From contig NC_090729.1 of assembly GCF_036898095.1 (NCBI RefSeq), positions 152,278,028 to 152,342,027 of the forward strand: a stretch of 64,000 nt of DNA, given 5' to 3'. Below, in pieces: positions 12,001-24,139 of the stretch. The DNA comes from Palaemon carinicauda. Lineage: Eukaryota > Arthropoda > Malacostraca > Decapoda > Palaemonidae. The notes beneath the pieces are model-generated. The model was given only the letters and a program-made list of their open reading frames with translations, made no database searches and was not told the DNA's origin. Each line of letters begins with the position of its first letter. The first letter of the stretch is position 1. A program made the position numbers and the translations under genes.

Positions 12001-12815
12001 GCTGATGTGAGCCTACTGTATAAATAGCTTGTGTGACAGACAATCCGTTGGTTTTCAAAGTATCGGAAAGGATTAATATTTCAGATCCCGGTAGTGTTTT
12101 CTTTATTTGCACTATTAAATTCGAAGGTATGTTTGGTTCGATATATTGCGTGCAAGATGATATTACGGGTGAACGAGAATTCTGCTGGGTCGTGTATATT
12201 ATTTCTTTATTAGTGAGACAAGTTATTGGTTCTTCAACGTACGTTACGGTTACATTTGTCGTCTCCTTTTTATCCAAAACTGACTTTAAAGTATTAGAAG
12301 ACTTATAGAATTTCCCTTTGATATACACGCCGTGCTTTGCAGGAGCTAAGATAATGTTTTTGATTTCCCATAGATGGGTATCCTATAATTACAGCTGGAT
12401 ACATATTAATGTTTTTCACAACAACAAATGTATCGGCAAACGTGCGATTACCGACTCTGAACTGAATATGAGTTATGCCTATGACGTTTAATTCATTATT
12501 TCCTATACCCGAAAGTCTAATTCCTGATTTTTCAATCGGAAAGTTCGAAAACAACAAATGATGCGTCTTCAAATCCATAATATTACGTGGACTACCAGAG
12601 TCAAAAAATAACGTAAAGGATTTGTGTTCTAAATTTACAGCATATAAGGTTGGCCGTAACTCATTTTGGCTTATTATTGTATGAATACGTTGCAAATCTA
12701 CGGGAGCATGCACTGTTTTACTTAATTCGGCCGTGTGTTTCATAGGAAAATCTATTGTCTCACAATTATCTGATAAAACATTAAATTGATTATTCAATAC
12801 TATTGATGTTGACAT
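9093..12815 (-). pseudogene. pol: Gypsy Pol, second contig copy, broken by three 1-base insertions
   Basis: Same protein as the intact pol at 1044-4763, split into three frames: protease N terminus (12303-12815), most of protease through integrase zinc and early core (9797-12328), and the integrase C-terminal half (9093-9707). The breaks are an extra T in the run near 12357, an extra T near 9835 and an extra G near 9679. The first copy has uninterrupted coding at each place, and each extra base extends a short run. Sequencing or consensus error is therefore more likely than biological decay. Confidence 0.85.
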
Positions 12816-12859
12816 AAATGACCTTGACCCAACATCACTCTCTTCCCTTCTAGAGTTAA

Positions 12860-14032
12860 CTATGTGGTATTTGCTTTGCTCTGCACATTCTGAAAATTAG
12901 GCTGACTTTGCGAGGTCTGGTTTGACGGCCCAGGCTCAGCGATATTTGAAGAAGTGTTTGTTTGTTTCGGACTCTGAACTGCATTGACATTTTGTTGTTT
13001 CTTCTTATTGTTAAAATGAGGATTTTTCTTTTTATTTCCATATGGAACTGACTGTGGAATTGACTGTGCATTTCTAGGATATTGTTGTGTCTTACGCGCG
13101 TAACATTGACTATAAGAATGTGATCCTGTGTTGTGAACTGAACAAAATTTCGTTCTACAGTCTGCGCTTATGTGACCTTGACGTTTGCAGTTGTAACACG
13201 TCACTCCCGCTACTGGATTATTAATTACGTTCACTGTTTGTGGTTTTGTTTCATTCTTAGCAAAAACTTGAGTTAACACGGGATCGAGATCTGGACACTT
13301 GGACATGTGTTTCTTTATCTGTTTATAGACATCCAATTCCGTACTTGCAGGCATTAACTTCTTATCAAAGCACCGCACTAAAGCTTCAGGCAACATAAGT
13401 GTCATGCAAGTTAAATACATTAATCGTAAAAAATCTTTCACGGAGATATTATCGTTAGTAACCCAAGTGGAATTACCTAAAATGTCCTGATATTCGTTAA
13501 GCCTATCAGCTATGAGAGCTGCTCTCTCAACAACATTAAGCCGATTCATAGTGGCTTGATTAAGTGTATTTCGTAACGTTAACACTACATCCAAAGCTTC
13601 CTCACCCCCATAGATCGCGCGTAACCTAACTTTGAAATCATCCCAAGTAACTGCTTCCTGAAATGAAACACCTCTTAAATACGCACTCGCATCCCCCTTA
13701 GAAAAATCTATAAAACTTTTAGCTTCTTGTAATTGTACAAAAGGATCTACGATTTGTTTGGCATTTAAATGGGCATCAACGGATGAAATCCATGACTCCA
13801 CATTTTGTGGCAAGAACCCGTTGACACGGCCTTGAAAAGGAAGGATTGCTGACCTGGCATTTACAAGCGTCACAATTGGAGGAGGATTAGCCTGGCCTAC
13901 ACCACTAGGTCCAGGGGTAGGGCTGACAGGAGGAGCCATGACTGCTGTATTCTTTTTTTTTCTATCTCTTTGACCCCTTTCAATCCTATCAAAATATCTA
14001 TATGAGTACAGACGCCCACTGCGTAAACGCAT
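12860..14032 (-). CDS. gag: Gypsy Gag, second contig copy
   Basis: The 390-residue product is identical to that of 4808-5980, including the CYNCKRQGHISADC zinc knuckle. It is most likely the same physical gene assembled twice and should not be counted as a second gene. Confidence 0.85.
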   Translation of the reverse strand: MRLRSGRLYSYRYFDRIERGQRDRKKKNTAVMAPPVSPTPGPSGVGQANPPPIVTLVNARSAILPFQGRVNGFLPQNVESWISSVDAHLNAKQIVDPFVQLQEAKSFIDFSKGDASAYLRGVSFQEAVTWDDFKVRLRAIYGGEEALDVVLTLRNTLNQATMNRLNVVERAALIADRLNEYQDILGNSTWVTNDNISVKDFLRLMYLTCMTLMLPEALVRCFDKKLMPASTELDVYKQIKKHMSKCPDLDPVLTQVFAKNETKPQTVNVINNPVAGVTCYNCKRQGHISADCRTKFCSVHNTGSHSYSQCYARKTQQYPRNAQSIPQSVPYGNKKKNPHFNNKKKQQNVNAVQSPKQTNTSSNIAEPGPSNQTSQSQPNFQNVQSKANTT

Positions 14033-14662
14033 ATGTATAATAAAATTCCCCCAACAATGTTACTAATCCCAATACATTTCCCCCCAAGAGTTTATGAAAG
14101 AAAAAGGAATTAGCACAAAGAAAGAAAAATTCAAAATGAGAATTCGGAGTTTCTTATAACAAAGTTTAGGAATTCACTCACCCCAGTAATAATTGACTAA
14201 CGACTTGTGATAACTACACTTCACTGCACAAACTGAAATGAATACAAAATCTCTGTACTTAGCTTATACATGAAGTCGACTCGTCGTCTCTCTCTCTCTC
14301 TCTCTCTTGATGTTTTGTTAGCGATGTCTCGTTCTAGTTTCTTGTTGTTTGTAGTTCTTCCTGGATATGTCTTGCAATAGTTGAATGCCAGTCCTTGGGT
14401 TTCCTAGGATGTTGATTGAAGATTCTATTTGTATACTAACATATGTTGGTGTTAGCATTTCCGTTGGACTTAGTCAAAATTTTAGATTCTTGTAGAAAGT
14501 TTTGAGTTCTTGAAGATCTTTATCAGGTATTACAGCTTTTATGTTGAAGTCTTGAAGATATATCTCTGGTTTTACAGCTATTCATTTTGAAGTCTTGAAG
14601 ATATTTCTCTAATTCTTAGAGTTTAATCGCTGTCTTTGAGTTTAATCGCTGCCACCATTTAT

Positions 14663-15311
<649 letters not shown>

Positions 15312-15318
15312 TATCATA

Positions 15319-15370
<52 letters not shown>

Positions 15371-15383
15371 TTTATTGGACAAA
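15312..15383 (-). mobile_element. 3' tail of LINE-A, cut off from its body by DIRS-1
   Basis: On the minus strand this reads GTCCAATAAACA followed by (TTA)n: a polyadenylation signal followed by the short tandem tail common in LINEs. Removing DIRS-1 joins this to the LINE-A 3' UTR at 24154 across an A5 run. The join is an inference. Confidence 0.55.
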
Positions 15384-15429
15384 AAAACGGATTTTGAGCG
15401 AAGCGAAAAATCTATTTTTGGGTGAGATA

Positions 15430-15773
15430 GCCATGGCGTCCTGATGGAAGGTTCCTGTTTGGTAGCTTCCTTGGGTATAAGACTACTAAGATATTCCCAG
15501 AGAATTTAACCACAGGTTATCACAGAATTCTAACTTCTGGAGCGAGTATCTCAAAGGTTTCCCTTTAAGACATCGTAATACAACAGGGGACACGCATGTC
15601 TGGTCGTGCCACATAGCTATCTCCACCCCGAACAGAGTTAACGCTTCGGTGTGTAAGGGCTGAGAATAGCTGGGAGCCGTTCCACAGCTAATCTCACTCG
15701 TGGCTACTACTGATACTCGAGACGTAAACAAACGGACGCCATTGCTCTAATGACGTCACGCGCGTCTTTATCC
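15430..15773 (-). repeat. DIRS-1 right (3') inverted terminal repeat
   Basis: Reverse complement of 23798-24139: both contain the same stretch from GGACGCCATGG out to GGATAAAGACGCG. Beyond the repeat the element has a unique extension, ACGGATTTTGAGCGAAGCG, at 15387-15430. Confidence 0.93.
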
Positions 15774-15848
15774 TGGCGCCAGTTGCTGCCCATCACCATG
15801 ATACAATTGTGTAGGGTGGGAGCAAACTGAACTAAGTAGTAGGGAGGG

Positions 15849-15942
15849 TCCATCAGGACGCCATGGCTATCTCACCCAAAAATAGATTTTTCGCTTCGCT
15901 CAAAATCCGTTTTTTGGGCTCAAGCCATGGCGTCCTGATGGA
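15849..15942 (-). repeat. DIRS-1 internal complementary region (circle junction template)
   Basis: Contains the complement of the unique left extension (through TTTTCGCTTCGCTCAAAATCC) joined at a T run to the complement of the right end (TTGGGCTCAAGCCATGG). Both sides are bordered by CCATCAGGACG and its inverse. This junction of the two outer ends inside the element is the defining mark of DIRS elements and templates completion of the ends. Confidence 0.93.
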
Positions 15943-16735
15943 AGAGTACCAGAGAATCAATGTATCGTGGTAGATTTTCCCCCAGAGTTAAGTGCCTAGG
16001 CATTGACAAAAACAGCAAAGTAATCTTAGGTAAGAACCATAGGAACGAAATATCCTGCCCCCCATTGGTAGGAAGTTCCCATGGGCTATGCCGACGTCAA
16101 AGTGGTATTGAAGGGCTATTCATCTTGACAGAAGAACTTTTTAAGAGCTTAGAGATGAAGCAGAATGTTTGATATTTGTATAGGAACATTCTGAAGTAGG
16201 CCAGTGGTGGTTGGGCACTGTGCGTAGAGTTCATCTCCTGATTATCAGAAGTAAGTATTCGTGTAGGAACCTTACTGAGGCAAGGTGAATATAATTTAGG
16301 AATGGACATCTTAAATTCTTCATGACCATAAGAAAGGAGGAGTAAATAAAACTATGACAGTATGTATTTCATAGTAAGTAGGAGCTGAAAGAGACGCATA
16401 AGTAATAAAATAGAAATTTTATTTCACAATGCAGAAATTAAATAATTTACAGCAAAAGTAAAGTTCATTTACAGTAATAATAATGTACATAGAAATAAAG
16501 GCTTGCTCTTGAATCTGAAAGGGAATTTCAGGATTAGTAGGTACTCGTTCTCGAGGAACGCAAGTCTTTAAATAACACATCATGCTCAAGGCATGCGGCA
16601 CTTGTGTAACACTATGACATTTCACCTGGGATAAGAACAGTTATAAAAGCACTAAGTGTTTTTAGACATCACTATGAATCACTCGAGGGTCAACATAGGC
16701 ACCCGAAGAGTTAGAGTCCCAAGTAACTCACTGTT
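15943..16735 (-). other. DIRS-1 3' non-coding region
   Basis: Between the recombinase stop and the internal complementary region. No supported ORF. Includes a minus-strand AATAAA (complement of 16418-16423) at the same relative place as in DIRS-2, a likely polyadenylation signal. Confidence 0.6.
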
Positions 16736-17800
16736 CTACGCAGAGTTAGGTGCAGGTTTCATAACACTACCTGCGGCTACCACAAAATGTTTGATTTCGT
16801 GCACTTGTTTCGCATAATGTTTAAAGAAAACTCGCGAGGACTTCCAGCCCGTAAAGTTTTTAAGGCTCTCAAAGTCCATGCTCTGAAAGAAGTTCAGAGA
16901 AGATGCCACTTTTCTAGGATCATGACCAGCGGGTGTACTGTTCGGATCCGCTCTGCGAATGAAGTAGGTGATTTTCGCTCTTAATTGTTTCAGTGACAGG
17001 TCGCTGCCCGATGTTTCTCCTTTGAAGAGTTGGCCTCCACCAAAGTTTGAAGTTCTGCGAAGATAGACCTTGAGGCTCTCTACTGGACATAGAGAGACAT
17101 CCTCCTTCAGGGGGCATATTCTCCAAGGGCCCCATCTTTTGGTGGGTAATTCATTTTTGGCGAGAAACGTCGGATCAGGGGAGAGGGTCACTTCTCCTGA
17201 ATCAGCAAACAGGATGTGTCCCTCTTCTCTTGATAATGCCACTATTTCGCTGACTCGAGCTCCCGAGGCGAGAGCAAATAAAAATATAACTTTCTGAGTC
17301 AGATCCTTGAGGGGGCATGAATCGTTGTCCAAGTTGGAGGCGAAATGGAGCACCTTGTCTAGTGACCAGGAGATCGGTTTCGGAGGGGGTGCTGGGCGTA
17401 GGCGAGCACATGCTTTCGGCAGTTTGTTAAAGATGTCGCTGGACAGATCAATTTGGAAAGCATATAGAATTGGTCTAGTCAAAGCCGATTTGCAGGTCGA
17501 AATCGTATTGGCTGCTAATCCTTGTCCATGAAGGTGAATGAAGAAGGACATACAGAAATCAATGGTGATTTCTTTAGGATTTTTTGCTTTAACAAAGGAG
17601 ACCCCATTTCCTCCAGGATGATTCATATTGCCGTCTCGTGGATTCGGTCTTGTATTCCTCTAGGAAGTCTAGACTTTTCTTCGAGATCCCAAACCTCTTC
17701 TTTGCGGCAAGGGAGAGAAAATCATGAGATGAAGGTCCTTGATTTTCGATGATGAAGCGAAGACAGTCGACTTCTGTACTTGTTGAGAGAGAACTGGGCC
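16736..17800 (-). pseudogene. DIRS-1 tyrosine recombinase, one-base frameshift near 17605
   Basis: Phage-integrase-like recombinase that would insert the circular DNA copy. The main frame (16736-17626) holds the catalytic residues: Arg in ASGARVSEI, His-x-x-Arg in HDPRKVASS, Trp in FTGWKSS and the Tyr nucleophile in FFKHYAK. The N-terminal helical part (FGISKKSLDFLEEYKTE and following) lies in another frame that overlaps the end of the RT frame. The two join only if one G of a four-G run near 17605 is removed; DIRS-2 has three Gs there. So the gene is frameshifted in this copy, or the assembly has an error. The first Met in the main frame is not the real start. Confidence 0.85.
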
Positions 17801-19864
17801 CGGGAGAGGGATCAGCTTGGGCTGCAGCTCCAGGACCAGGGGGTACCAGTTGCTCCGGGGCCACTTGGGAGCCACTAGGGCCGCTGTCCCTTTGAAGGTT
17901 CTCAGTTTGGAGAGGACTTTCAACAGAAGGTTGGTGGGAGGGAACAGGTATATCTTGGACCATCTGTTCCAGTCCAGTGACATGGCGTCCACCGCTTCTG
18001 CCTTGGGGTCCTCGTACGGGGCTACGTACAGAGGAAGTTGATTGTTGTCGCTCGTTGCAAAGAGATCTATCTGAAGTTCTGGGACTTGATGAGAGATGAA
18101 GGAGAATGATCTTGCGTCTAGAGACCATTCCGACTATATCGGGTTTGTCCGAGATAGAGCATCCGCTGTCACGTTGCGGAATCCTTGTAGGTGAACTGCA
18201 GACAGGTGCCACTTCTTCTTCTCCGCCAGACGGAAGATTGGGAGAAGCACCTGATTTATCTGGGGCGATCTTGAGCCTTGGCGATTGAGACAACGAACTA
18301 CCACCGAGTTGTCTAGGGTTAGACGGATGTGGATCGAGGGCGGCGGGGATAGCTTCTTCAGAGTAAGAAGGACCGCCATGGCCTCCAAGATGTTTATGTG
18401 GAACGTCTTGAATAGTGGAGACCAGGTCCCTTGAGCTTGTTTCAGGTGGGAGTGACCTCCCCAGCCCTCCAGTGAGGCATCCGTGTGGATGTTGAGTGAA
18501 GGAGGAGGGTGTTGGAGAGGAATGGACCTTTTCAGGGCCATTGCTTCCGACCACGGCTTTAGGAGGCGTCGAAGTCTGTTTGGAAGCCGTCTCTTGAGGT
18601 CTCTTCGAGCGATGGATGCCGATCGTCTCCAGACTCCCGCGGCATCCTTTAGCTGTGCACGAAGCACTGGGTTTGTCACTGAGGCGAATTGTAGAGAGCC
18701 TAGAACTCGTTCCTGCTGTCGTCTTGAAATGCGTTTGGATTTCAGTAGTCGCTTGACAGACCCTGCTATTTCCTTCCTTTTCTTCTGGGGGATGGAAAGG
18801 CGGTGTGACTGAAGATTCCAGTGGATTCCCAGCCACTGAAACTTCTGAGCCGGAGAGAGGCGAGATTTCTTCTCGTTGATCTTGAATCCCAGGTGTTCTA
18901 GGTACTGGGTAACTTTGTCGCAAGACTTTGTACACTCTTCGGGCGATGGAGCCCAGACTAGCCAGTCGTCGAGGTAGGCCATCACCTGGACGTTTCTTAG
19001 GCGGAGCTGTTGTACTATGGCGTCTGCCAGCTTCGTGAAGATCCGAGGGGCCACATTGAGGCCGAATGGCATGGCCCGGAAGGCGTAGCTTTTCCTTTGG
19101 AGTCGAAATCCTAGGTAGGAGGAAGCGTGATGGTTCATTGGAATGTGCCAATAGGCATCCGCCAGGTCTATAGAGACCGTGTAGGAACCTTGAGGCAGAA
19201 GGGTCCTTATTTGTTGAAGCGTCAGCATCTTGAATTTGTTGTTCTCTATGAACTTGTTGAGGGGGGATAAGTCCAGAATGACTCTGAGCTTGTCTGAGTC
19301 CTTCTTGGGAACGCAAAACAGTCTCCCTTGGAACCTGGTGGACTTTACCTTCCTTATCACCTTCTTGTTCAAGAGGTCTAGAACATATTCTTCCAGAATG
19401 GGGGTCGATTGTTGGAAGAACCGCTGGAAGATTGGGGGTGGTTGCACCCAACTCCAGCCTAGACCGTTCTTGATGATGCTGTGTGCCCAAGGATCGAAGG
19501 TCCAACGATCCTGGAATTGGCGGAGTCTTCCTCCCACCGGAAGCACTTCATTGCTTCTGGTGTCCCGAGGACTTGTTGCCTCGGCCGCTAGCTCCCTTTC
19601 CTCCTCTACCTCTGGAGGGACGACGAGAGGCGTCTCTGCTTGCACCCCTGGACGAGCCTCTACCTCTGGCATGAAAGGTAGTGGATGGCTGCTCAAAGGC
19701 AGGGGTGAAGACCGGTGACTGTGACAACACCGGTTGGGGGACCAATTGAAAGGTCTGTTGTGGTTGGGCAACCACTTGGGAGGTAGCGGGTCCCGGAAAC
19801 TGACGTCTTTGTTGACGTTGCTGGGGTTTCGGTTTCTGAGGTTTCCTCTTAGGCTGAGGTCCAT
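17669..19864 (-). pseudogene. DIRS-1 reverse transcriptase/RNase H, one in-frame stop at 18134-18136
   Basis: One frame runs from 19864 to 17669, interrupted only by a TAG at 18134-18136. DIRS-2 has GAG there, so this is a single-base nonsense change. Visible motifs: RT finger/palm (KKDSDKLRVILDLSPLNKF, IDLADAYWHIP), the catalytic AYLDDW, and RNase H (NIHTDASLEGWGGHS, TLDNSVVVRCLN, TADALSRTNP). The C-terminal DIRS-specific region after the stop includes DLFATS and MSLDWNRW. It overlaps the end of gag and the start of the recombinase. The YLDDW form is typical of DIRS RT. Confidence 0.88.
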
Positions 19865-21495
19865 CGTCCTGAGAGGTTTTCCTTTTCCTGGACATGCCCC
19901 ACTTGTGGAGAAGGTTCCTATTCTCCGTGGCGGCTCTGTCCGTTATTTCCTTGACAAGGTCCGAAGGAAACAGGTGCTTTCCCCAGATGTTGGAGGAAAT
20001 CAGCCTCCGGGGTTCGTGTTTCACGGTGGCACCGACAAACACGAATTCACGACAGGCTCTACGAGCCTTTATGAAATGGTACAAGTCCTTCATTACCGTG
20101 AGTAAGTGGGATTTGGCCAGTACCATGTAGTGATCGGGTACTGCTGTGTCACAGGCCATAACTTCAAGTTGGACTTGATGAGAAAGAGACGCTGCAAGCC
20201 TCTCCTTCGTGTCTTGTTCCCGGCGAAGGAGGTGATCATTGAGCTTAGGGAGGTCTTCATTAAACTGACGTCCGGCAACGTCAGGATCGAGCCTACCCAC
20301 AACGAAAGTATGTTGGACATCTTTCCATTGTCTAGTGTCGGGGCGTTACGATGGAGAAGGGTCTGCACTCCTCCAGTGCAGGGCAGGGTTTCCCTTCTTC
20401 CGCCGCTTTAAGGCATGCAGCCAAGGCCTTTTCCAAAAATGGAAGAATCGCAGTGTCGGGAGCGACATAAGTAGGATGCTTCTTGCTCAAGGCAGGAAGC
20501 TTAGAGCAGGTAAAGCCCCTGCTCTTAAATGCGGAGGCTAGCATAGCCTGGGCCTTTGCGAGATCGAACACTATCTCTTCCTTAGGTTCGGTCTCCTCCT
20601 TCGAGGCAGGTTCAGAACGAAGCCGGACGTAACAGTCCGGGTAGGCCTCGAAGCTTGGGAAGAATTCCACATCTTCCAACGGGACCGTGCCGATTTTGTC
20701 ACTAACAAAGATCCTGCCGGTCGCAATAACCATATGCTCTGCATACCTCCACGGGTTGGCATGAGAGCAAGCTGGGAGATCCTTAACCGAGATCTTCTTC
20801 GGTTCTCTGGATCCAATCATAGACCTGATGGACTCCTGGTTCTCCTTCAGTCTGTCGTCCATGACAGCTCTAATCAGTCGGATCAGTTCTTGTGTAGAAG
20901 AAGAAGGATCCGGGGTCGAGGAGGTAGACGGAATGGACACATCCGTCGGTGTAGGAGTAGGCGGAGGGATGGACGAGGGAGTAGCTCCAATCTCCGACTC
21001 GGTGTATTCCACCTTGTCTTCGTCCTCTTCGGCTCCTTGAGCCATAAGCGTCTTCTCCGTGTCTTCCGAGACGTCAGAGATCTGTTCATCCTCTTCGGAA
21101 TCTAGGCGACACTCGTGCATGGACTGAGCCATGACCACATCAGGTTCCACCGTAATTTGGACAGTGGGGATTGCTTCCTTTGGAACCACTGAATCAGGGG
21201 AGGCCTTAGGGAACAGCAGGGACCTCAGTTCTTCGGTGGCCAGGTACGGTCCAGTGGCATTCCTCTGAAAACCACGCACCCACTTGCGCAGTTTCTCACG
21301 AGCAATGTCTCTAACCTCCGCTGAGGGAGGGTTATGGAAGGCCTCAACTAGGTAGGCCTGGCAGACCGTACATTCCAGTGGATTCCAGAACTTCCAATCC
21401 CCTTTCTTGTCTGAGCAAGGGGCGTGAGTCCTGCACGCCGTATGTCCGTAAAACTGGGAGCGTTTCACGGCACAGTATGCGAAATCGCACTTCAT
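19548..21495 (-). pseudogene. DIRS-1 Gag-like protein, frameshift near 20335
   Basis: The N-terminal frame (20332-21495, 387 residues) is Cys-rich at its start (CRTHAPC, ECTVCQAYL), then acidic with a Ser/Pro/Thr-rich middle. The C-terminal frame (19548-20300) has a helical region (REQDTKERLAASLSHQVQLE) and a basic Gly/Arg/Ser tail (RGRGSSRGASRDASRRPSRG), suited to RNA binding. DIRS-2 reads continuously across the same point (FSITLPPYDRHW), so a 1-base deletion in DIRS-1 separates the frames. The function as Gag is inferred from position and the basic tail. Confidence 0.7.
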
Positions 21496-23797
21496 CTGCT
21501 CCTCCTGTGGAAGAAAGAGAAAATGAGTATGGGGGAGTCATAGGAATGGCTCTTAAATTAAGTTAATATTAATCATTAATTTTAACTTATAGAAGGTGTG
21601 ATGCATAGAGAGTGAAACAGTAAAGGAGAACACGCTCCATGCATCTCGCCCGGCTGGTTACCATAGGCTTGGTCCTGGGATAATCCAAATGACCGAGATC
21701 ATTGGATATAGTTTCCTAGGATTCCCATTATATTGGAACTCCATGGAAAGCCAAGGACAAGGTTGGGATCGAATTCATTCGGTTCCCAGATAAGAGCCAG
21801 AAGGTCTCATTAAGGGTAACTGCTTCTGGCAACCAGCCGTGCTAAGATGCACATAGCATGCTGGAAATAGAAGAATGCAAAGAGACAGCATGATCACTAA
21901 TAGAGCAGTACTAGGTACTGATCTTAGAAGCAAAGCAGCTTATCTATTTGCCAGGTAGGGCTATCTTAGTCTTATGATAGCTACAGAGAGGGGGTGCAAG
22001 TATTCTTGACGCCTCCGGGGTATCCGGCAAGCCGCCGGCACGCCGGAGCTCGCTCCAGCATAGATTCTGGCATTAGAACAGACAATTTTCAAAAGTCAGT
22101 TAGATACCAGGATGGCGGCCGCCGGCACAACGGCGGCACGCCGGCAGGGAGCGGCGGCTCCGGCAGCCGGAGGATGCCGGATTGGTGACTGGGGTAAGGA
22201 TGGTACAGGTAGTATCGGGTTGCCGGCAGTATATGCCGGCACTCCGGAGATCGACCGGCAAGCGGACGATTAGATAGGAGTAGGAGAGCCGCCGGTAGTA
22301 GCCGGCGGCAGCCGGCAGTCCCTCGGAACACGGGGGGCTGGCGGCAAGGGTAGGGAAGTCACCAAGAGGCAGGTATTGCCGGCATAAGAGGCGGCAAGAG
22401 ACCGGCACCCGGATAGATAGAGAGACAGGGGGAGGGGGGGGAGGATGCAGGAAGTACCTTCAGGGTTCCGGACATCCCTCTCCCTCCCTGAGGGGGTGTA
22501 CCCATGATAGAGACAGGCTCTATCATCCATATGCAGGGGTCACTAGGGACCGGGAGCAGGTAGCCCAAGGGAGGACTAGGGAACACCCAAGATGGGGGGG
22601 GGGGGGAGACTCCCTTATGCAGAGCTACACTAGGAACTAACCTTATAGGACACTATGAAGGTATATGTACCAGAGCGGACTGCACAAGGAAGCTCGGGTA
22701 GCCCTACTCATCCACCCTAAGGAGGAGTTGTAGGACAGGGGACAGATGAGTATAAACTAACCTAAGCATAGGCTAGGCTATACAAGAGATAGGTGGGGAG
22801 GGAGAAGAGAGGGGTCTTCCCAGGAAGGGTTTCTGTACCAGAGCGGCCACAAAGGGAAGGGAGGACACTCCCTAACCTAAGATTAGGCTGATCGGCTAAA
22901 ACGGTGCAAGAGTACAGTTTCAGCATGGAACAGAGAAACCTTCCTAACCCGACCTAGATCAGGGCTAAAAGTCCTGAACTAGGCAAGGAAGAAGACGTAT
23001 CGCTATCGCAGGAAAGTCGCAGACTATCCTAGCCATAGAGGTAGGCTAGCCTAACCTCACTCTCAGACGCAATCCTAAAGGGGGTTCATTCCTTTAGGGA
23101 GGACTGAGAGGCGATATAATACTCTATTAGACAATGAATCCCTTTACTCAGAAAAGGGATCAAGGCTAATTAGAGGGAATGCCAAGGCAGGGGATGAAGG
23201 AAGCATATAGGGGTCCTAAGGTTAGGTTAGGCTAGTAAGAATCACTGACTAGCCTATCCCCTATATGGTCCCTGAAGGCGAAAACATTTGCATCACTAGT
23301 CAAAAGTATTGTAAAATAATAATGCCACTATCTTCATAACTTAGTCTAGGATCACTGATAAATCATGCATGAACACTTGTATATAGGCTCCTGGCCTGGG
23401 GGCTATAGTAGCCGACTGGTATGAGGTCAATCGATGACCGATAAAAAGCGTCTAAACACGATATAAAAGTTCCTAGCTATGAAGACTAAATAAACTAATG
23501 TATTCGATTAGTATATAAGGCCGGAAGCGTTGTTGTGGCTAACTAAATAAGACATGCAAAACAACAACGACGCCATAAAATGGCGGGTCCGGTAGAGGCA
23601 CAGCTCTGCCACAAAACATCAATTATTTCGCAAAATAATATTTACTTTACGGCCAGAGCTTAATTAAACAATACTGGAACCTTGTACTCAACTTTCCAGA
23701 AGAAGGCGAGGCTGAAGGTAACGACATAGCGAAGATGCAAAACGATAAAGTTCACACAAGGGAAAATCCGTCTCAGTAGGGCAGCTACTAAACAAAG
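21496..23797 (-). other. DIRS-1 5' leader with CCGG-rich motif array
   Basis: 2.3 kb without a supported gene. Between about 22014 and 22420 there are roughly twenty CCGG cores, many as GCCGGCA. Further on, a block starting with GTACCAGAGCGG recurs (near 22667 and 22836). DIRS-2 has both features at the same place (54010-54720; near 54768 and 54925). Short open frames here are GC-driven shadows. Confidence 0.6.
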
Positions 23798-24139
23798 GAT
23801 AAAGACGCGCGTGACGTCATTAGAGCAATGGCGTCCGTTTGTTTACGTCTCGAGTATCAGTAGTAGCCACGAGTGAGATTAGCTGTGGAACGGCTCCCAG
23901 CTATTCTCAGCCCTTACACACCGAAGCGTTAACTCTGTTCGGGGTGGAGATAGCTATGTGGCACGACCAGACATGCGTGTCCCCTGTTGTATTACGATGT
24001 CTTAAAGGGAAACCTTTGAGATACTCGCTCCAGAAGTTAGAATTCTGTGATAACCTGTGGTTAAATTCTCTGGGAATATCTTAGTAGTCTTATACCCAAG
24101 GAAGCTACCAAACAGGAACCTTCCATCAGGACGCCATGG
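23798..24139 (-). repeat. DIRS-1 left (5') inverted terminal repeat
   Basis: Reverse complement of 15430-15773. The outer end continues as CTTGAGCCCAAAAA to about 24153, the sequence whose complement is in the internal complementary region. Confidence 0.93.

Noticed and set aside
17589..19505. 638-codon open frame overlapping the DIRS-1 RT
   Set aside because: Mostly low-complexity Ser/Pro/Arg shadow of the RT frame. Only its last 60 or so codons are real (recombinase N terminus), and these were used in that entry.
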